Shown here piece after piece: positions 25,732 to 34,303 of a stretch of 52,484 nt of DNA. The number at the start of each line of letters is the position of its first letter. Within the stretch, counting starts at the first letter, position 1. This stretch comes from Elusimicrobia bacterium HGW-Elusimicrobia-1 (lineage in GTDB: Bacteria; Elusimicrobiota; Endomicrobiia; PHAN01): positions 1-52,484 of the forward strand of contig PHAN01000009.1 of assembly GCA_002841695.1 (NCBI GenBank), written 5' to 3'. The notes beneath the pieces are model-generated. The model saw only the letters and a program-made list of their open reading frames with translations, did not search any database and was not told the DNA's origin. Position numbers and translations under genes: made by a program.

Positions 25732-28131
25732 TTACTGGCTCACATTTATATCATCAATATAAAACTCGGCGCCCAGACTATTGGAGAATCCCTCGGCGCG
25801 GAGGTTGAGCGTTGCGTTTTGCGTCGGAGTACCGGCGTTGATTGTGATTAGCTCCCAGGCGTCCTGCGCGGCGCCGGTGGCCGAAATGCTCGTCGTCGTT
25901 ATGCCGCGACCGCTTAAAGTAAGTTTCGGTTTTGTCGCGGAGCCGCCGTAACTTGTGTTGTAGCGGATGTATGCCGTTATCGTCAGAGCCGCTCCCGCTT
26001 TTACCGGAACGTCCCACTCCCAGACCGCGTCGCCGACGAAGCCGAAAGAATTGGGCCCCGTTCTTGCGGGTTTGCCTTGCGCGGATTTTGATTGGAACGC
26101 CCCGGGCTTTGTGCGCCACTCCTGATTTGAAGAATATCCGGAAACATTGTCGAGAACGTCTCTTGAGCGAACGCGGCAGTAATATCTTTTATTCCGCAAA
26201 AGTCCGGTGAATGTATAACTCGCGGCAATCCAGCCGGAATTATAAACATTACCGCCGAAATTGCCGCTCGTCGAGATTTCGACATAATACGGTGTCGCGT
26301 GAAGCCCCCCTCCCGAGTCTGTCGCGCCGCCAGAGGTTATCGTTATCGAAGAGACGCCCGAGGCAAAAGATATTACGGTCTGTCCCGACGGAGGTATCGT
26401 GTCAATCTTGACACAGTAGGTTGACGAGTAAACCGACCATGCTCCGTATGTGTCGGATGTGCGGACGAGCCAGTAATAGGCTCCGCTCGCAAGCGCGCCC
26501 GGCGGCTGATACTGCGCGGCGCCCGACGATGTGTCTCCTGAATCATTGGCTATTGCCCCGGTAAAGCCGTAAGGTGACGTTGCGGATTTGTTCGTGTGTG
26601 TGGCTATCTGGACGCGGAAGCCCGTCTGAGAGTCCGACTCATCGTCCACGAAGTTCCATTTGAATACGGGCTGGGTCGAGGAAATCCAGACGCTGTCCGC
26701 CGGAGAAATCAAATTCGGCGAGGTGGCGGTGTTTGTCGCGTATTGGATATTAACTTCAAGTAATTGCGGAGTTGAGGTAGAGACGCTCGTCGTGAACGAT
26801 GAGATATACTGTATATAGCGCGCTCTCGGCGAAGCGATGGGTGTTCCGGTATTGACGGTGAACCATTCGCTTGCGGGCGACCACGCAGACCACGAGCCGT
26901 CGGGGGTTGATGTATCGCCTGTTCTGGTTTTGAGTTTTATCGAGGTGCCGGCGGGCACGCTTTGGCCCCACGAGACCTGTCCCCACTTCGAGCCTTTCGA
27001 GCCGGTGTCTATAGCGCGGGATTGGAGTTCGGCGGAGGGACGATAACATAAATATCTTACTATTACGATGCCGGAGCCGCCGTTGCCGCCTGCGGCACCA
27101 GCAACTCCATTACACCCACCCCCACCCCCACCGCCACCTGAACCAGTATTAGCGCCAGCGTTACCACCAGAATTTGGTGTTGGTGTCCCAGCAGTACCAT
27201 TTGCTCCACTATTTAAAGCACTTCCTCCACCAGTACCAGCAGTAAAATTATAACTTCCACCACCACCACCGCCACCAAGTCCACCATTACCAGCATTATT
27301 ATCAAGACCTGTACCACCGCCGCCAGCTGCCCAATAAAGATTTGTGCCATTGATTGAGTTAGAAACACCGTTTGCTCCGGCAGGTGCATTTGTGAGAGCG
27401 CTATTTCCATAACCACCGCCACCACCAGAGCCGTTCGAGGCGTAATAACCACCTGTACCACCACTTCCATTACCTGCACCACCCGGATTTGCTCCTGCAT
27501 ACGTGGACCCACCACCACTACCACCAGTAGCCCTACCAGAACCAGCATTAGTCGAAGGGTAGTGGCCTCCATAACCGCCACCTCCTGCAGTCAAACCAAA
27601 CGCCGTGGTATCTTGCCCTGCCGATGCAGCAGTTCCAGAAGTTCCAGTAGATGTAGTCCCTATGCCGCCATTACCAATTATAATATTATAACCTTGCGCT
27701 GTTACATTTGTTGAACCAGACAAAACTCCCCCTCCGCCTCCTCCTCCGCCATTGTTTCCAGAACCTCCTCCTCCGCCACCAACCACCAAATATTCAACAG
27801 CCATAGTAGTATTTGGTGTGAATGTTCCGTTTGAAGTGAAAGTATGAATGGTATATTCACCTGAATAAGTAATTGTGCCACCTATGGCTTGAACTGTTGA
27901 AATCTCGACATAAGCAGCGGCACCGGTGCCTTTTACCGTCACCGATGACTTGACGAGACCGGCGTTGAAATCCGTGTCGGTTGTGTCGGTGGCTGTAGAG
28001 TAATTGATGGCATAGATTTTGAGCGCCGAAATGGCGCTTAGGAAAAATATGTAACAAGCGGCTATTAAAATGGGTCGTAAAGGCAGTTTGGGGGTATGGC
28101 GCGAGAGACGGCGAGACGGCCTTGAAAACAA
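25732..28131 (-). CDS. Giant glycine-rich secreted surface protein
   Basis: The frame gives 799 residues from a TTG at 28131, but the true start is uncertain (see findings). A basic N-terminus and a hydrophobic stretch (LRPILIAACYIFFLSAISALKIYAI) act as signal peptide or anchor. Residues 85-365 are a glycine-rich domain introduced by TFTSNGTFTPNTTMAVEYLVVGGGGG, a type seen in large bacterial surface proteins. Two or three fibronectin-III/carbohydrate-binding-like segments follow (GTSIKLKTRTGDTSTPDGSW, SPADSVWISSTQPVFKWNF), then a jelly-roll-like C-terminal domain ending EFYIDDINVSQ. The glycine-rich part uses GGT and GGA codons and is AT-richer than the flanks, a sign of domain acquisition. 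An adhesin or matrix role is an inference. Confidence 0.78.
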   Translation of the reverse strand: MFSRPSRRLSRHTPKLPLRPILIAACYIFFLSAISALKIYAINYSTATDTTDTDFNAGLVKSSVTVKGTGAAAYVEISTVQAIGGTITYSGEYTIHTFTSNGTFTPNTTMAVEYLVVGGGGGGSGNNGGGGGGGGVLSGSTNVTAQGYNIIIGNGGIGTTSTGTSGTAASAGQDTTAFGLTAGGGGYGGHYPSTNAGSGRATGGSGGGSTYAGANPGGAGNGSGGTGGYYASNGSGGGGGYGNSALTNAPAGANGVSNSINGTNLYWAAGGGGTGLDNNAGNGGLGGGGGGGSYNFTAGTGGGSALNSGANGTAGTPTPNSGGNAGANTGSGGGGGGGGCNGVAGAAGGNGGSGIVIVRYLCYRPSAELQSRAIDTGSKGSKWGQVSWGQSVPAGTSIKLKTRTGDTSTPDGSWSAWSPASEWFTVNTGTPIASPRARYIQYISSFTTSVSTSTPQLLEVNIQYATNTATSPNLISPADSVWISSTQPVFKWNFVDDESDSQTGFRVQIATHTNKSATSPYGFTGAIANDSGDTSSGAAQYQPPGALASGAYYWLVRTSDTYGAWSVYSSTYCVKIDTIPPSGQTVISFASGVSSITITSGGATDSGGGLHATPYYVEISTSGNFGGNVYNSGWIAASYTFTGLLRNKRYYCRVRSRDVLDNVSGYSSNQEWRTKPGAFQSKSAQGKPARTGPNSFGFVGDAVWEWDVPVKAGAALTITAYIRYNTSYGGSATKPKLTLSGRGITTTSISATGAAQDAWELITINAGTPTQNATLNLRAEGFSNSLGAEFYIDDINVSQ

Positions 28132-28226
28132 AAACCCCGAGGTTTCATGCTTCCTCGGGTGTTTGGTTTTGGGTCGTTTGGGGGTTAACGCGCTTAAAGC
28201 GCCTTTTAATGCTTCATATTGACAGC

Positions 28227-28260
<34 letters not shown>

Positions 28261-28539
28261 GGAGCGTTTTTCATATCAGGGCCTTTTTGGGGGCATTTTG
28301 AGGCTAAAAACGGAGCGTTTAGGGGCGTTATTTTTGTCATTTTGTGAACTCTGTTTTTCGGGGCGAGGCCGGTGGCAGCGTCAACCTTGAGGCTATACCG
28401 CAATAATCCCCGCCTGCTACTGGAAAGATTCTACAAAAAACTTGTTACGAAGTTGTTACGGCGTCAAGGGTATGGCGGCGGCGCCGGCGATTCCGGACAG
28501 GGAGCGAAGAGCCGCGCGTTTCCTTTATGACTTTACTTC

Positions 28540-28866
28540 CTATTCTTTACATAAACTCAAAAGCGATTCCTTTTTGGGGCGGCTGAGAGACTTAATTTGC
28601 ATTTCGCGGATGAGAGCTTCGGACCTGTTTTTCAATGTTTCTGTGTAAACAAGTTTTACGGGTCGATGGATGCGAGTATAGGCAGCGCCTTTGCCACTGT
28701 TGTGCTTTTCAATCCTTTTTGAAAGATTCTTGGTGATGCCAGTGTAAAGAGAACTGTTATTGCACCTTACTATATATACCTGCCATGGTTCCGAAACTGA
28801 GGAGATGTGTTTATCCTCACTTTTTTCTTTCATCCGATTAAGCATTGATTTGTATTTGGAGTTCAT
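28540..28866 (-). CDS. GIY-YIG domain protein (UPF0213-like)
   Basis: The 108-residue protein is a stand-alone GIY-YIG domain: WQVYIVRCNNSSLYTGITKNLSKRIEKH (the catalytic Tyr pair and Arg), YTRIHRPVKLVYTE, and the catalytic Glu in SEALIREMQIKSLSRPKKESLL. Free-standing members of this family are similar to SLX1-type nucleases, but their cellular role is mostly unknown. They often travel on mobile elements. The start is uncertain: ATG at 28866 gives a basic N-terminal extension that typical members lack, and an ATG 11 codons further in is an alternative. Confidence 0.88.
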   Translation of the reverse strand: MNSKYKSMLNRMKEKSEDKHISSVSEPWQVYIVRCNNSSLYTGITKNLSKRIEKHNSGKGAAYTRIHRPVKLVYTETLKNRSEALIREMQIKSLSRPKKESLLSLCKE

Positions 28867-28949
28867 AGTGGAGAATTAACACCAGATTAAGACGTGAAAA
28901 TTCAATATCTCAACCCGTCCATAACTCCGTCCCGCAACTCGCACTATTT

Positions 28950-29144
28950 TTAATCCGGAAACTTCTCATCTGCCGGCGCACCGCCCAAACCCCAGTTTTC
29001 TTTTTCGACTTCGCCGATGACCACCTGAACGGCTTCCGGCGGACAGCCGATTGATTCAACCACAGCAGATGTCACGTTTTTAATCAGTTTTTTCTTCGTT
29101 CCTTTATCCCTGCCCTTCCACAAATCAATCCTCACAAAAGGCAT
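28950..29144 (-). CDS. 4-oxalocrotonate tautomerase family protein
   Basis: At 64 residues this is the usual size of the 4-OT family. Initiator Met is followed by Pro (PFVRIDLWKGR), which becomes the catalytic N-terminal proline after Met removal. Arg near position 11 is kept, and TSAVVESIGCPPEAVQVVIGEV matches the family's second half. It isomerises unsaturated keto acids in related enzymes; the substrate here is unknown. AAGGAG precedes the ATG at 29144. It stands alone among island genes, so it is cargo or a remnant. Confidence 0.88.
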   Translation of the reverse strand: MPFVRIDLWKGRDKGTKKKLIKNVTSAVVESIGCPPEAVQVVIGEVEKENWGLGGAPADEKFPD

Positions 29145-29213
29145 GTTGTGTTCTCCTTAATCCGACAAAAAAATATATTAGCAGCGCCCACCCTTTTCTT
29201 TTTATACAATTTT

Positions 29214-30017
29214 TTAATGTTTAACTACTTTAACAACGATATTTTGACTCTTTTCAAAAGCAGTAACAAACCGTTCTATATCTCTAATAAAACCTGTATC
29301 GTAAACAACAAATAATAAATTACCATATTTTGTTTGATAAGCAAGTATATCGTCATTTATTTCTGCAATTATTTCTTTCTCACGAGTAGATTTGTTACAC
29401 AACTTAATTTCTATTATAAGGTCTATTTTAGGAAGTGTAAAATCGGGAATATATGTTTTAGATGAATATTCTATTTTCTCTGCTTCCCGTGAATATTGAA
29501 TATCAGCACCAACAAGTAAATTTTCAAGTGCCTCTTGAATTTCAATTTCTATATCAGGTTTTTTTCTAATCATTTTTCTAATTTTAAATTCTACAAGATT
29601 TATAATCTTAAAAATTTCACTAGATTCTGGAATTGTATTTTTGCCTTCATATACCAAAATCAAGTCCCTCTTCTGAAGATAATCATAAGCTGCAATTAAT
29701 AAACCATGAGCACTTTCTAAGTCTTGTAAATATGCTATATGATGCTTTTTTTCTATAGATTTTTGCGGATTCCAAGAACCCTCAGGGTCCATTGGCCCTC
29801 CAACCAATAGAGAACCAGTAACTGACCAGTGAAAATTGGTAAATGTTGCATAATACCGAGAATTTCTGCCAAAAACTTCTTCTAAAATAATAATTACTCT
29901 ATCAATCCACTGTACATGTTCTGCGGAAAATCTTTTTGATTTAGATAAAGTATTAGTTGTCTCTGCTAATATTTGTAATTCTTGCAAAGCTTCATCTTTT
30001 GTCCATTTTTTTGTCAT
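29214..30017 (-). CDS. PD-(D/E)XK nuclease-domain protein
   Basis: The 267-residue protein has a helical N-terminal part (residues 1-160, with FHWSVTGSLLVGGPMDPEGSW). Its C-terminal domain carries the nuclease core: YIPDFTLPKIDLIIEIKLCNKSTREKEIIAEINDDI holds the Asp and ExK. The ending QTKYGNLLFVVYDTGFIRDIERFV is typical of restriction-like folds. I chose the ATG at 30017 (GGAG eight bases upstream) over the in-frame ATG at 30035. It follows another PD-(D/E)XK gene on the same strand by 78 bases and is AT-rich like the restriction operon next to it. A role in defence is inferred from context. Confidence 0.75.
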   Translation of the reverse strand: MTKKWTKDEALQELQILAETTNTLSKSKRFSAEHVQWIDRVIIILEEVFGRNSRYYATFTNFHWSVTGSLLVGGPMDPEGSWNPQKSIEKKHHIAYLQDLESAHGLLIAAYDYLQKRDLILVYEGKNTIPESSEIFKIINLVEFKIRKMIRKKPDIEIEIQEALENLLVGADIQYSREAEKIEYSSKTYIPDFTLPKIDLIIEIKLCNKSTREKEIIAEINDDILAYQTKYGNLLFVVYDTGFIRDIERFVTAFEKSQNIVVKVVKH

Positions 30018-30095
30018 TGTTTTCTCCAAAATCATTTTTTCAAGTTTTAAAAATCGGGAAAATATTAAGCGTTCTCATCCCCACCCCCCAAAAAA

Positions 30096-30980
30096 CTATT
30101 CGCCTTGTGTGTCGTATGCTTGTTTTATTAAATCAAGTGCATAGTTTAATTTATCCATATTGTTAATTTTCATTTCCCTTGTTACCGTCCAGCCCCTTTT
30201 AGAAATATCTTTTGCAAACTTCTTCTGGTCTTTAAAGGTTCTCTCATTAACTCTCAGCTGGATTATCAGCCATTTTTTTCTCACATGAACAACCAAAAAA
30301 GTTGTTTTAACAGAATATTTAATATAATTGGGAGCATATCCTTCTTCAATATTGTCTCCCATCTTAAATACTCCATCTCTTAATTTGTCTAATAATAACT
30401 TCCCCTCTTTATCGGCTCTGTTTCTATGGTCTTCCAGTGTAATTTCTTTATGAGTCTGTTTACCGTTATAAATTTTCTGTTTTTTGAACTGATTTACAAT
30501 AGGGTCAAGATGAATATCTAATTCGTTTTCGTGAAGAGTATAACTATAGCATTCAATTTCAGCGTCTAAATGCTTAATCAAACTAATATCCCAGTTAGAA
30601 TATTGTTTTGCTACGCAAATTAAGCGAATTTTTGACCAGTCAACATCAATTTTTTTAGTAGTGTTATTCTCTTTAACAATTCTCTCAAACTCAAACTTTG
30701 TAGGTCTCTGCTTTAACCAATCATAATAAAAAACTATTTGGTTCAATACCGTATCTTCTTGCTTGTGCTTATATTCAATAATGCAGGGGTTCCCATCTTC
30801 GGTAATCGCAAGAGTATCAATTTCTCCGCTTGGTATTTTATGAAAACTTTTAAGAAAATAACATTGTAAGAGTTGGTTTAAGTAGCTTTCAATATATTTT
30901 TGTAATTGGTGTTCTGGGTTCCCACCGCTAAATTCCTGAGGTTTAATTATTTTGCCTGTTTTTAAATTTATCCTTGCCAT
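30096..30980 (-). CDS. PD-(D/E)XK nuclease with C-terminal DUF5655-like domain
   Basis: The 294-residue protein begins with a RecB/NucS-like nuclease domain: EHQLQKYIESYLNQLL, then PSGEIDTLAITEDGNPCIIEYKHKQ with the Asp and ExK of the active site, and a QIVFYYDWL helix. The C-terminal 110 residues (NYIKYSVKTTFLVVHVRKKWLIIQLRVNERTF) match a DUF5655-type domain that often accompanies such nucleases. It is a DNA-damage or defence-type nuclease by family; the target is unknown. GAAGAGG precedes the ATG. The 291 bases upstream (30,981-31,271) contain nothing I can support. Confidence 0.8.
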   Translation of the reverse strand: MARINLKTGKIIKPQEFSGGNPEHQLQKYIESYLNQLLQCYFLKSFHKIPSGEIDTLAITEDGNPCIIEYKHKQEDTVLNQIVFYYDWLKQRPTKFEFERIVKENNTTKKIDVDWSKIRLICVAKQYSNWDISLIKHLDAEIECYSYTLHENELDIHLDPIVNQFKKQKIYNGKQTHKEITLEDHRNRADKEGKLLLDKLRDGVFKMGDNIEEGYAPNYIKYSVKTTFLVVHVRKKWLIIQLRVNERTFKDQKKFAKDISKRGWTVTREMKINNMDKLNYALDLIKQAYDTQGE

Positions 30981-31271
30981 ACATATACCTCTTCCCCACC
31001 TTGGACTACCCCAACTGATTTTATATATAGTGTCTGATTATAGTTCATATTGTGGCTATTACAGGAACAGTTGTAGTATTCCTACCAAAAATCATTTTCT
31101 CAAGGTTTCAAATCAGAGGCACCCCAATTACTCATATAGTTTTTACACCAAATCTTATATCCAAGCAATTCTTTCGAAATCATTGGCACATCTCCCTAAC
31201 AGTCGATTATTACAAACTCAATAACTGTTATCTTCCATTATCTTGCTATTTATATTCCACTCTCAATACGG

Positions 31272-31757
31272 TCAAGCAATAAGTATACCTTTACATAACT
31301 GCACCAACAAAAGCATCAACCCAACTATGACAAATATGAGTTGAAGCCAAACAAAAATAGTATTCGATTCGGCTTGGATAAGGCTTTGTTTCTCTACTGA
31401 TCTTTCCCAGATATTGTCATCGGTAATCTCTTTTCTGGCTATACCTTCTACAACACTATATTTAGCTCGATGCCATGCACGAAAGAAATAATGATCTACA
31501 ACCAACTGTACAATGCCCATGGGAATGGAAATTGCGATGAGCACCATAGCGAACATAAAGAGATATTTATCAAGCACGGTAAATTTCGTTACCTCTGTTC
31601 TGCTAAGCACATAAGGTCCCAAAGTCACAAGCACGGTGGCGGTAAGGATCAATTGCCGCACTAGTTCACGGAAGACCTCATTGGCTTCGGCCCTGTATCT
31701 TTCAGCATAATCTTCAAATTTGGTCTTCTGTTGACGTATATATTCATTGTTGGCCAT
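31272..31757 (-). CDS. Small membrane protein of the restriction operon
   Basis: The 161-residue protein has three clear membrane helices: about residues 35-52, 63-87 and 132-157. A cytoplasmic N-terminus rich in charge precedes them, and a loop of 45 residues lies between helices two and three (FFRAWHRAKYSVVEGIARKEITDDNIWERSVEK). I do not recognise the family. It lies 38 bases after hsdS with GGAGG before its ATG, in the same direction and with the same AT-rich composition, so it belongs to the operon. Defence operons often carry a membrane effector, and this is a candidate for that role by context only. Confidence 0.7.
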   Translation of the reverse strand: MANNEYIRQQKTKFEDYAERYRAEANEVFRELVRQLILTATVLVTLGPYVLSRTEVTKFTVLDKYLFMFAMVLIAISIPMGIVQLVVDHYFFRAWHRAKYSVVEGIARKEITDDNIWERSVEKQSLIQAESNTIFVWLQLIFVIVGLMLLLVQLCKGILIA

Positions 31758-31795
31758 AGTGAAATCCTCCAGGACAATGAATTCTATAAAATCTA

Positions 31796-33448
31796 TTATT
31801 TAGATTTTTTGCTTGGAGCATCAGCTTTGGTATTATTGCCCGATAGTTTGGTGGTTGAAACAGGTTGGCTCGGAGTTATTGGCTTGGGATCTGGAAGCGT
31901 AGGGCTTGCCAAACTACTTTTTCTAATTATTTTATTGCTTTCAACGTTTTTAACATCTGGGGTCGTCGGACTAGCCAAACTTAACCCTCGGAATTCACCC
32001 ACATCCTTTTTCTTTTCCTTATCCATATCCCGCCTCCTGATTAAATCGGTCATACTTGTTTTAATCCAACTCTCCGCCTCTTTTTCACCCTTCTCTATTG
32101 CCATTTCAACGCCACGCTTGGCGATGTCGAGAAGGCTTTTTGATAATGCTTTTGCGTTATACATCTCCGTGATTTTCTTCTTAAGCTTATCCTGAACAAT
32201 TGCGGGCAAATCAGGTAAGATTATCCGTTTAAATTCATCATCCCCAATAGCAGTTAAAATTGTGCCGGAGCATCCTTTTTTAAGTTGTAATTGACCGACC
32301 AATGATCTGAGCAATACAAGCAAGGTTTCGGAATTTATCCTTTCTGAATTGATAACAAAAAAACCTGTTGAACATAAAGCGTTATCTAAATCATCGCTTA
32401 CCAAAGCAATGCTTGAAAGAGCCCCTTCAATGGTCGAAACAATGACATCTCCGGCATCAACCTTACGCCTTGCCCTGGTAGGCAATTCTTTGCCTTGCGC
32501 TTCGATAAATCCGTTGATATTTCCATTAGCTGAGATATTCGCAAGCTCAATATAACGGTAAGTCACATCGTCTTTAGGCTGAAAATTCTTGTCCTTAACC
32601 TTAACAATCTCGGCCAAAGGTTTATAGCCTTTTCTATATTGCTTAATACGTTCGACGACTTCCTCATACTTCGGCTGGAAGTATTCGGCATCGATGCGCT
32701 CGCTGTTCTGTGTGTCGGAGAATCTCTTGACGAAGGATAGATAATGCTTCGGCTTCCAATTTACAAGGCCAAGCTCGGAGAGAAGGGTTTGTTCGGCTTG
32801 GGAATAAAGAGATATTGAATTTTCTAATAGTTCAAATGATTTTCTGACTATATCAGATATACTATTTTGCAGGCCAAGCAAAATCGGAACTGCCATGTTT
32901 AATACTGCTGGATTTCCAACATTTCTTTGTCGGATGCCTTTTGCCCAGCGTTCAATATGGTCCCTGCAATATTTTGAGGAAAGAACTATAAATAAAAATT
33001 CAGGTGCGTTGATTTTGTCTTGCTTTTTTAGTCTAAGAAGCGCAACTCTCTGATTCCATGACAATTTTTCTTTGGGCGGATTAAATATTAGTTGCACTTT
33101 TCCGACATCGGGAGGATCGCCGGTTAAGGTCATTAAAATATCATTGTGTTTAAGATATTTTGCCTTAAATTCCTCAAAATATTTTCTTGAAACTCTTTCC
33201 CATGAATTAAAATCTCGTTTTTGAGTAACATCACCTATCTTTGAAATATAAATTTCTCCTTCAAAAGAAAACTCGTTTGAATCAAATGCATGCCCATTAG
33301 AAAAACTAACACAATCAATCAAAGAAAGTATATTTATCCGGTTCAACTGATTTTCTTCTTCAATATATTTTGGCAACCAAAATTCCGACTCGTATCTGAA
33401 ATCAGAATTTTCTTTTACCGTTTTATAATTTACAATGGATATTTGCAT
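31796..33448 (-). CDS. hsdS: Type I-like specificity subunit HsdS
   Basis: HsdS chooses the DNA target for the methyltransferase. The 550-residue protein has two target-recognition domains. The first runs to about residue 195 (ISKIGDVTQKRDF, DILMTLTGDPPDVGKVQLIF, NVGNPAVLNMAVPI) and the second to about 425 (YRYIELANISANGNINGF, DVIVSTIEGALSSIALV, LTAIGDDEFKRIILPDLP). Each is followed by a conserved helix (LENSISLYSQAEQTLLSELG and KKKITEMYNAKALSKSLLDIAKRG). The C-terminal 80 residues form a Lys/Ser/Pro-rich tail in which SLASPT-PD occurs twice; normal HsdS lacks it. It follows the HEPN gene by two bases. Confidence 0.88.
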   Translation of the reverse strand: MQISIVNYKTVKENSDFRYESEFWLPKYIEEENQLNRINILSLIDCVSFSNGHAFDSNEFSFEGEIYISKIGDVTQKRDFNSWERVSRKYFEEFKAKYLKHNDILMTLTGDPPDVGKVQLIFNPPKEKLSWNQRVALLRLKKQDKINAPEFLFIVLSSKYCRDHIERWAKGIRQRNVGNPAVLNMAVPILLGLQNSISDIVRKSFELLENSISLYSQAEQTLLSELGLVNWKPKHYLSFVKRFSDTQNSERIDAEYFQPKYEEVVERIKQYRKGYKPLAEIVKVKDKNFQPKDDVTYRYIELANISANGNINGFIEAQGKELPTRARRKVDAGDVIVSTIEGALSSIALVSDDLDNALCSTGFFVINSERINSETLLVLLRSLVGQLQLKKGCSGTILTAIGDDEFKRIILPDLPAIVQDKLKKKITEMYNAKALSKSLLDIAKRGVEMAIEKGEKEAESWIKTSMTDLIRRRDMDKEKKKDVGEFRGLSLASPTTPDVKNVESNKIIRKSSLASPTLPDPKPITPSQPVSTTKLSGNNTKADAPSKKSK

Positions 33449-33450
33449 AA

Positions 33451-34290
33451 TCAGACCTTTTTAGATATCTGAAAAATTGCGATTTTCAAGACCTGCCAAC
33501 ATAATTTAGCCGTATGCTCATCTGGATTAAAATGTTCGCTTGCTTGCGCATAAGGATGAATATAATTCCTAAAATTACGCAGTGCATGACTAAATTTTTT
33601 AACATCTTCATTTAGGAAATCGATCTCTTTTGCGACATCTATTAAATTGCTTAGAGCCCATTCATGAAATTGTAAAACTTTTCCGCTCTTATCTTTTGGA
33701 CTTGATGTCGTCACATTAAACTTTTGTGGATTATTTGATGCGATTCCAAGCAGTATACCTTCGAGTGTGCTACCACAAAGAAAAATGGTTGCTAAAGCCG
33801 CCTTTGAGTGCAAACATTTTTTTATCTCGTCAAGCCTTTGTTCAAGTATGCTTGTTATCGCTCCATCCAGTTTTAAAGAACTAATCGAAACTTCTTTAAA
33901 TTCTTTTTTTAGGAATTCATCTTCCGTGATATTTTCTTTACGCACCGATTTGCCGAGTAATCTATCGCCGATTTCCTTGCCTTTATCAACAAGGTTTTGA
34001 GGAAAATCGCTTTGCTTGAGAACCCCAATCAAAATTTGATTTTCGATGTATTCAATAAGTTTAATAATTGACTTGCCAGCCAAAGGATCTTCAGATACTT
34101 GCCAAAAGCCCCTCATACGGTTGGCTTTTGATCCGCTGGCATAATTATATTTTCCTTCATAGATATTAATACCAACATCATCATGGAAAAATTCTCCCAT
34201 TGTTCTATCTGAAAAATTAAGGACGTAACCTCCGCTCATTTGAAAAAGTTTCTCTAATACTTGCTTGTCATTTGTAGATAGATTTGCCAT
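33451..34290 (-). CDS. HEPN-domain protein, AbiJ-like
   Basis: The 279-residue protein begins with LSFSDRTMGEFFHDDVGINIY-like sequence (VLNFSDRTMGEFFHDDVGIN) and GSKANRMRGFWQVSEDPLAGKSI, which resembles the N-terminal domain of AbiJ-type abortive-infection proteins. The C-terminal half is helical and ends with the HEPN signature HALRNFRNYIHPYAQA, an Rx6H motif expected of HEPN ribonucleases. It sits between hsdM and hsdS with gaps of 13 and 2 bases, so the three are co-translated. RNA cleavage triggered by phage or by loss of methylation is a family-based inference. The ATG at 34290 is preferred over the TTG two codons upstream. Confidence 0.75.
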   Translation of the reverse strand: MANLSTNDKQVLEKLFQMSGGYVLNFSDRTMGEFFHDDVGINIYEGKYNYASGSKANRMRGFWQVSEDPLAGKSIIKLIEYIENQILIGVLKQSDFPQNLVDKGKEIGDRLLGKSVRKENITEDEFLKKEFKEVSISSLKLDGAITSILEQRLDEIKKCLHSKAALATIFLCGSTLEGILLGIASNNPQKFNVTTSSPKDKSGKVLQFHEWALSNLIDVAKEIDFLNEDVKKFSHALRNFRNYIHPYAQASEHFNPDEHTAKLCWQVLKIAIFQISKKV

Positions 34291-34303
34291 TGTCAAAATT
34301 AGA

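Noticed and set aside
29214-30980. The two PD-(D/E)XK genes as a split HsdR
   Set aside because: Neither contains helicase motifs of a type I translocase, and both have complete own domains.
30981-31271. Short plus-strand frames between nuclease and membrane-protein genes
   Set aside because: No ribosome site, no motif and overlapping alternatives; I see nothing functional in this gap.
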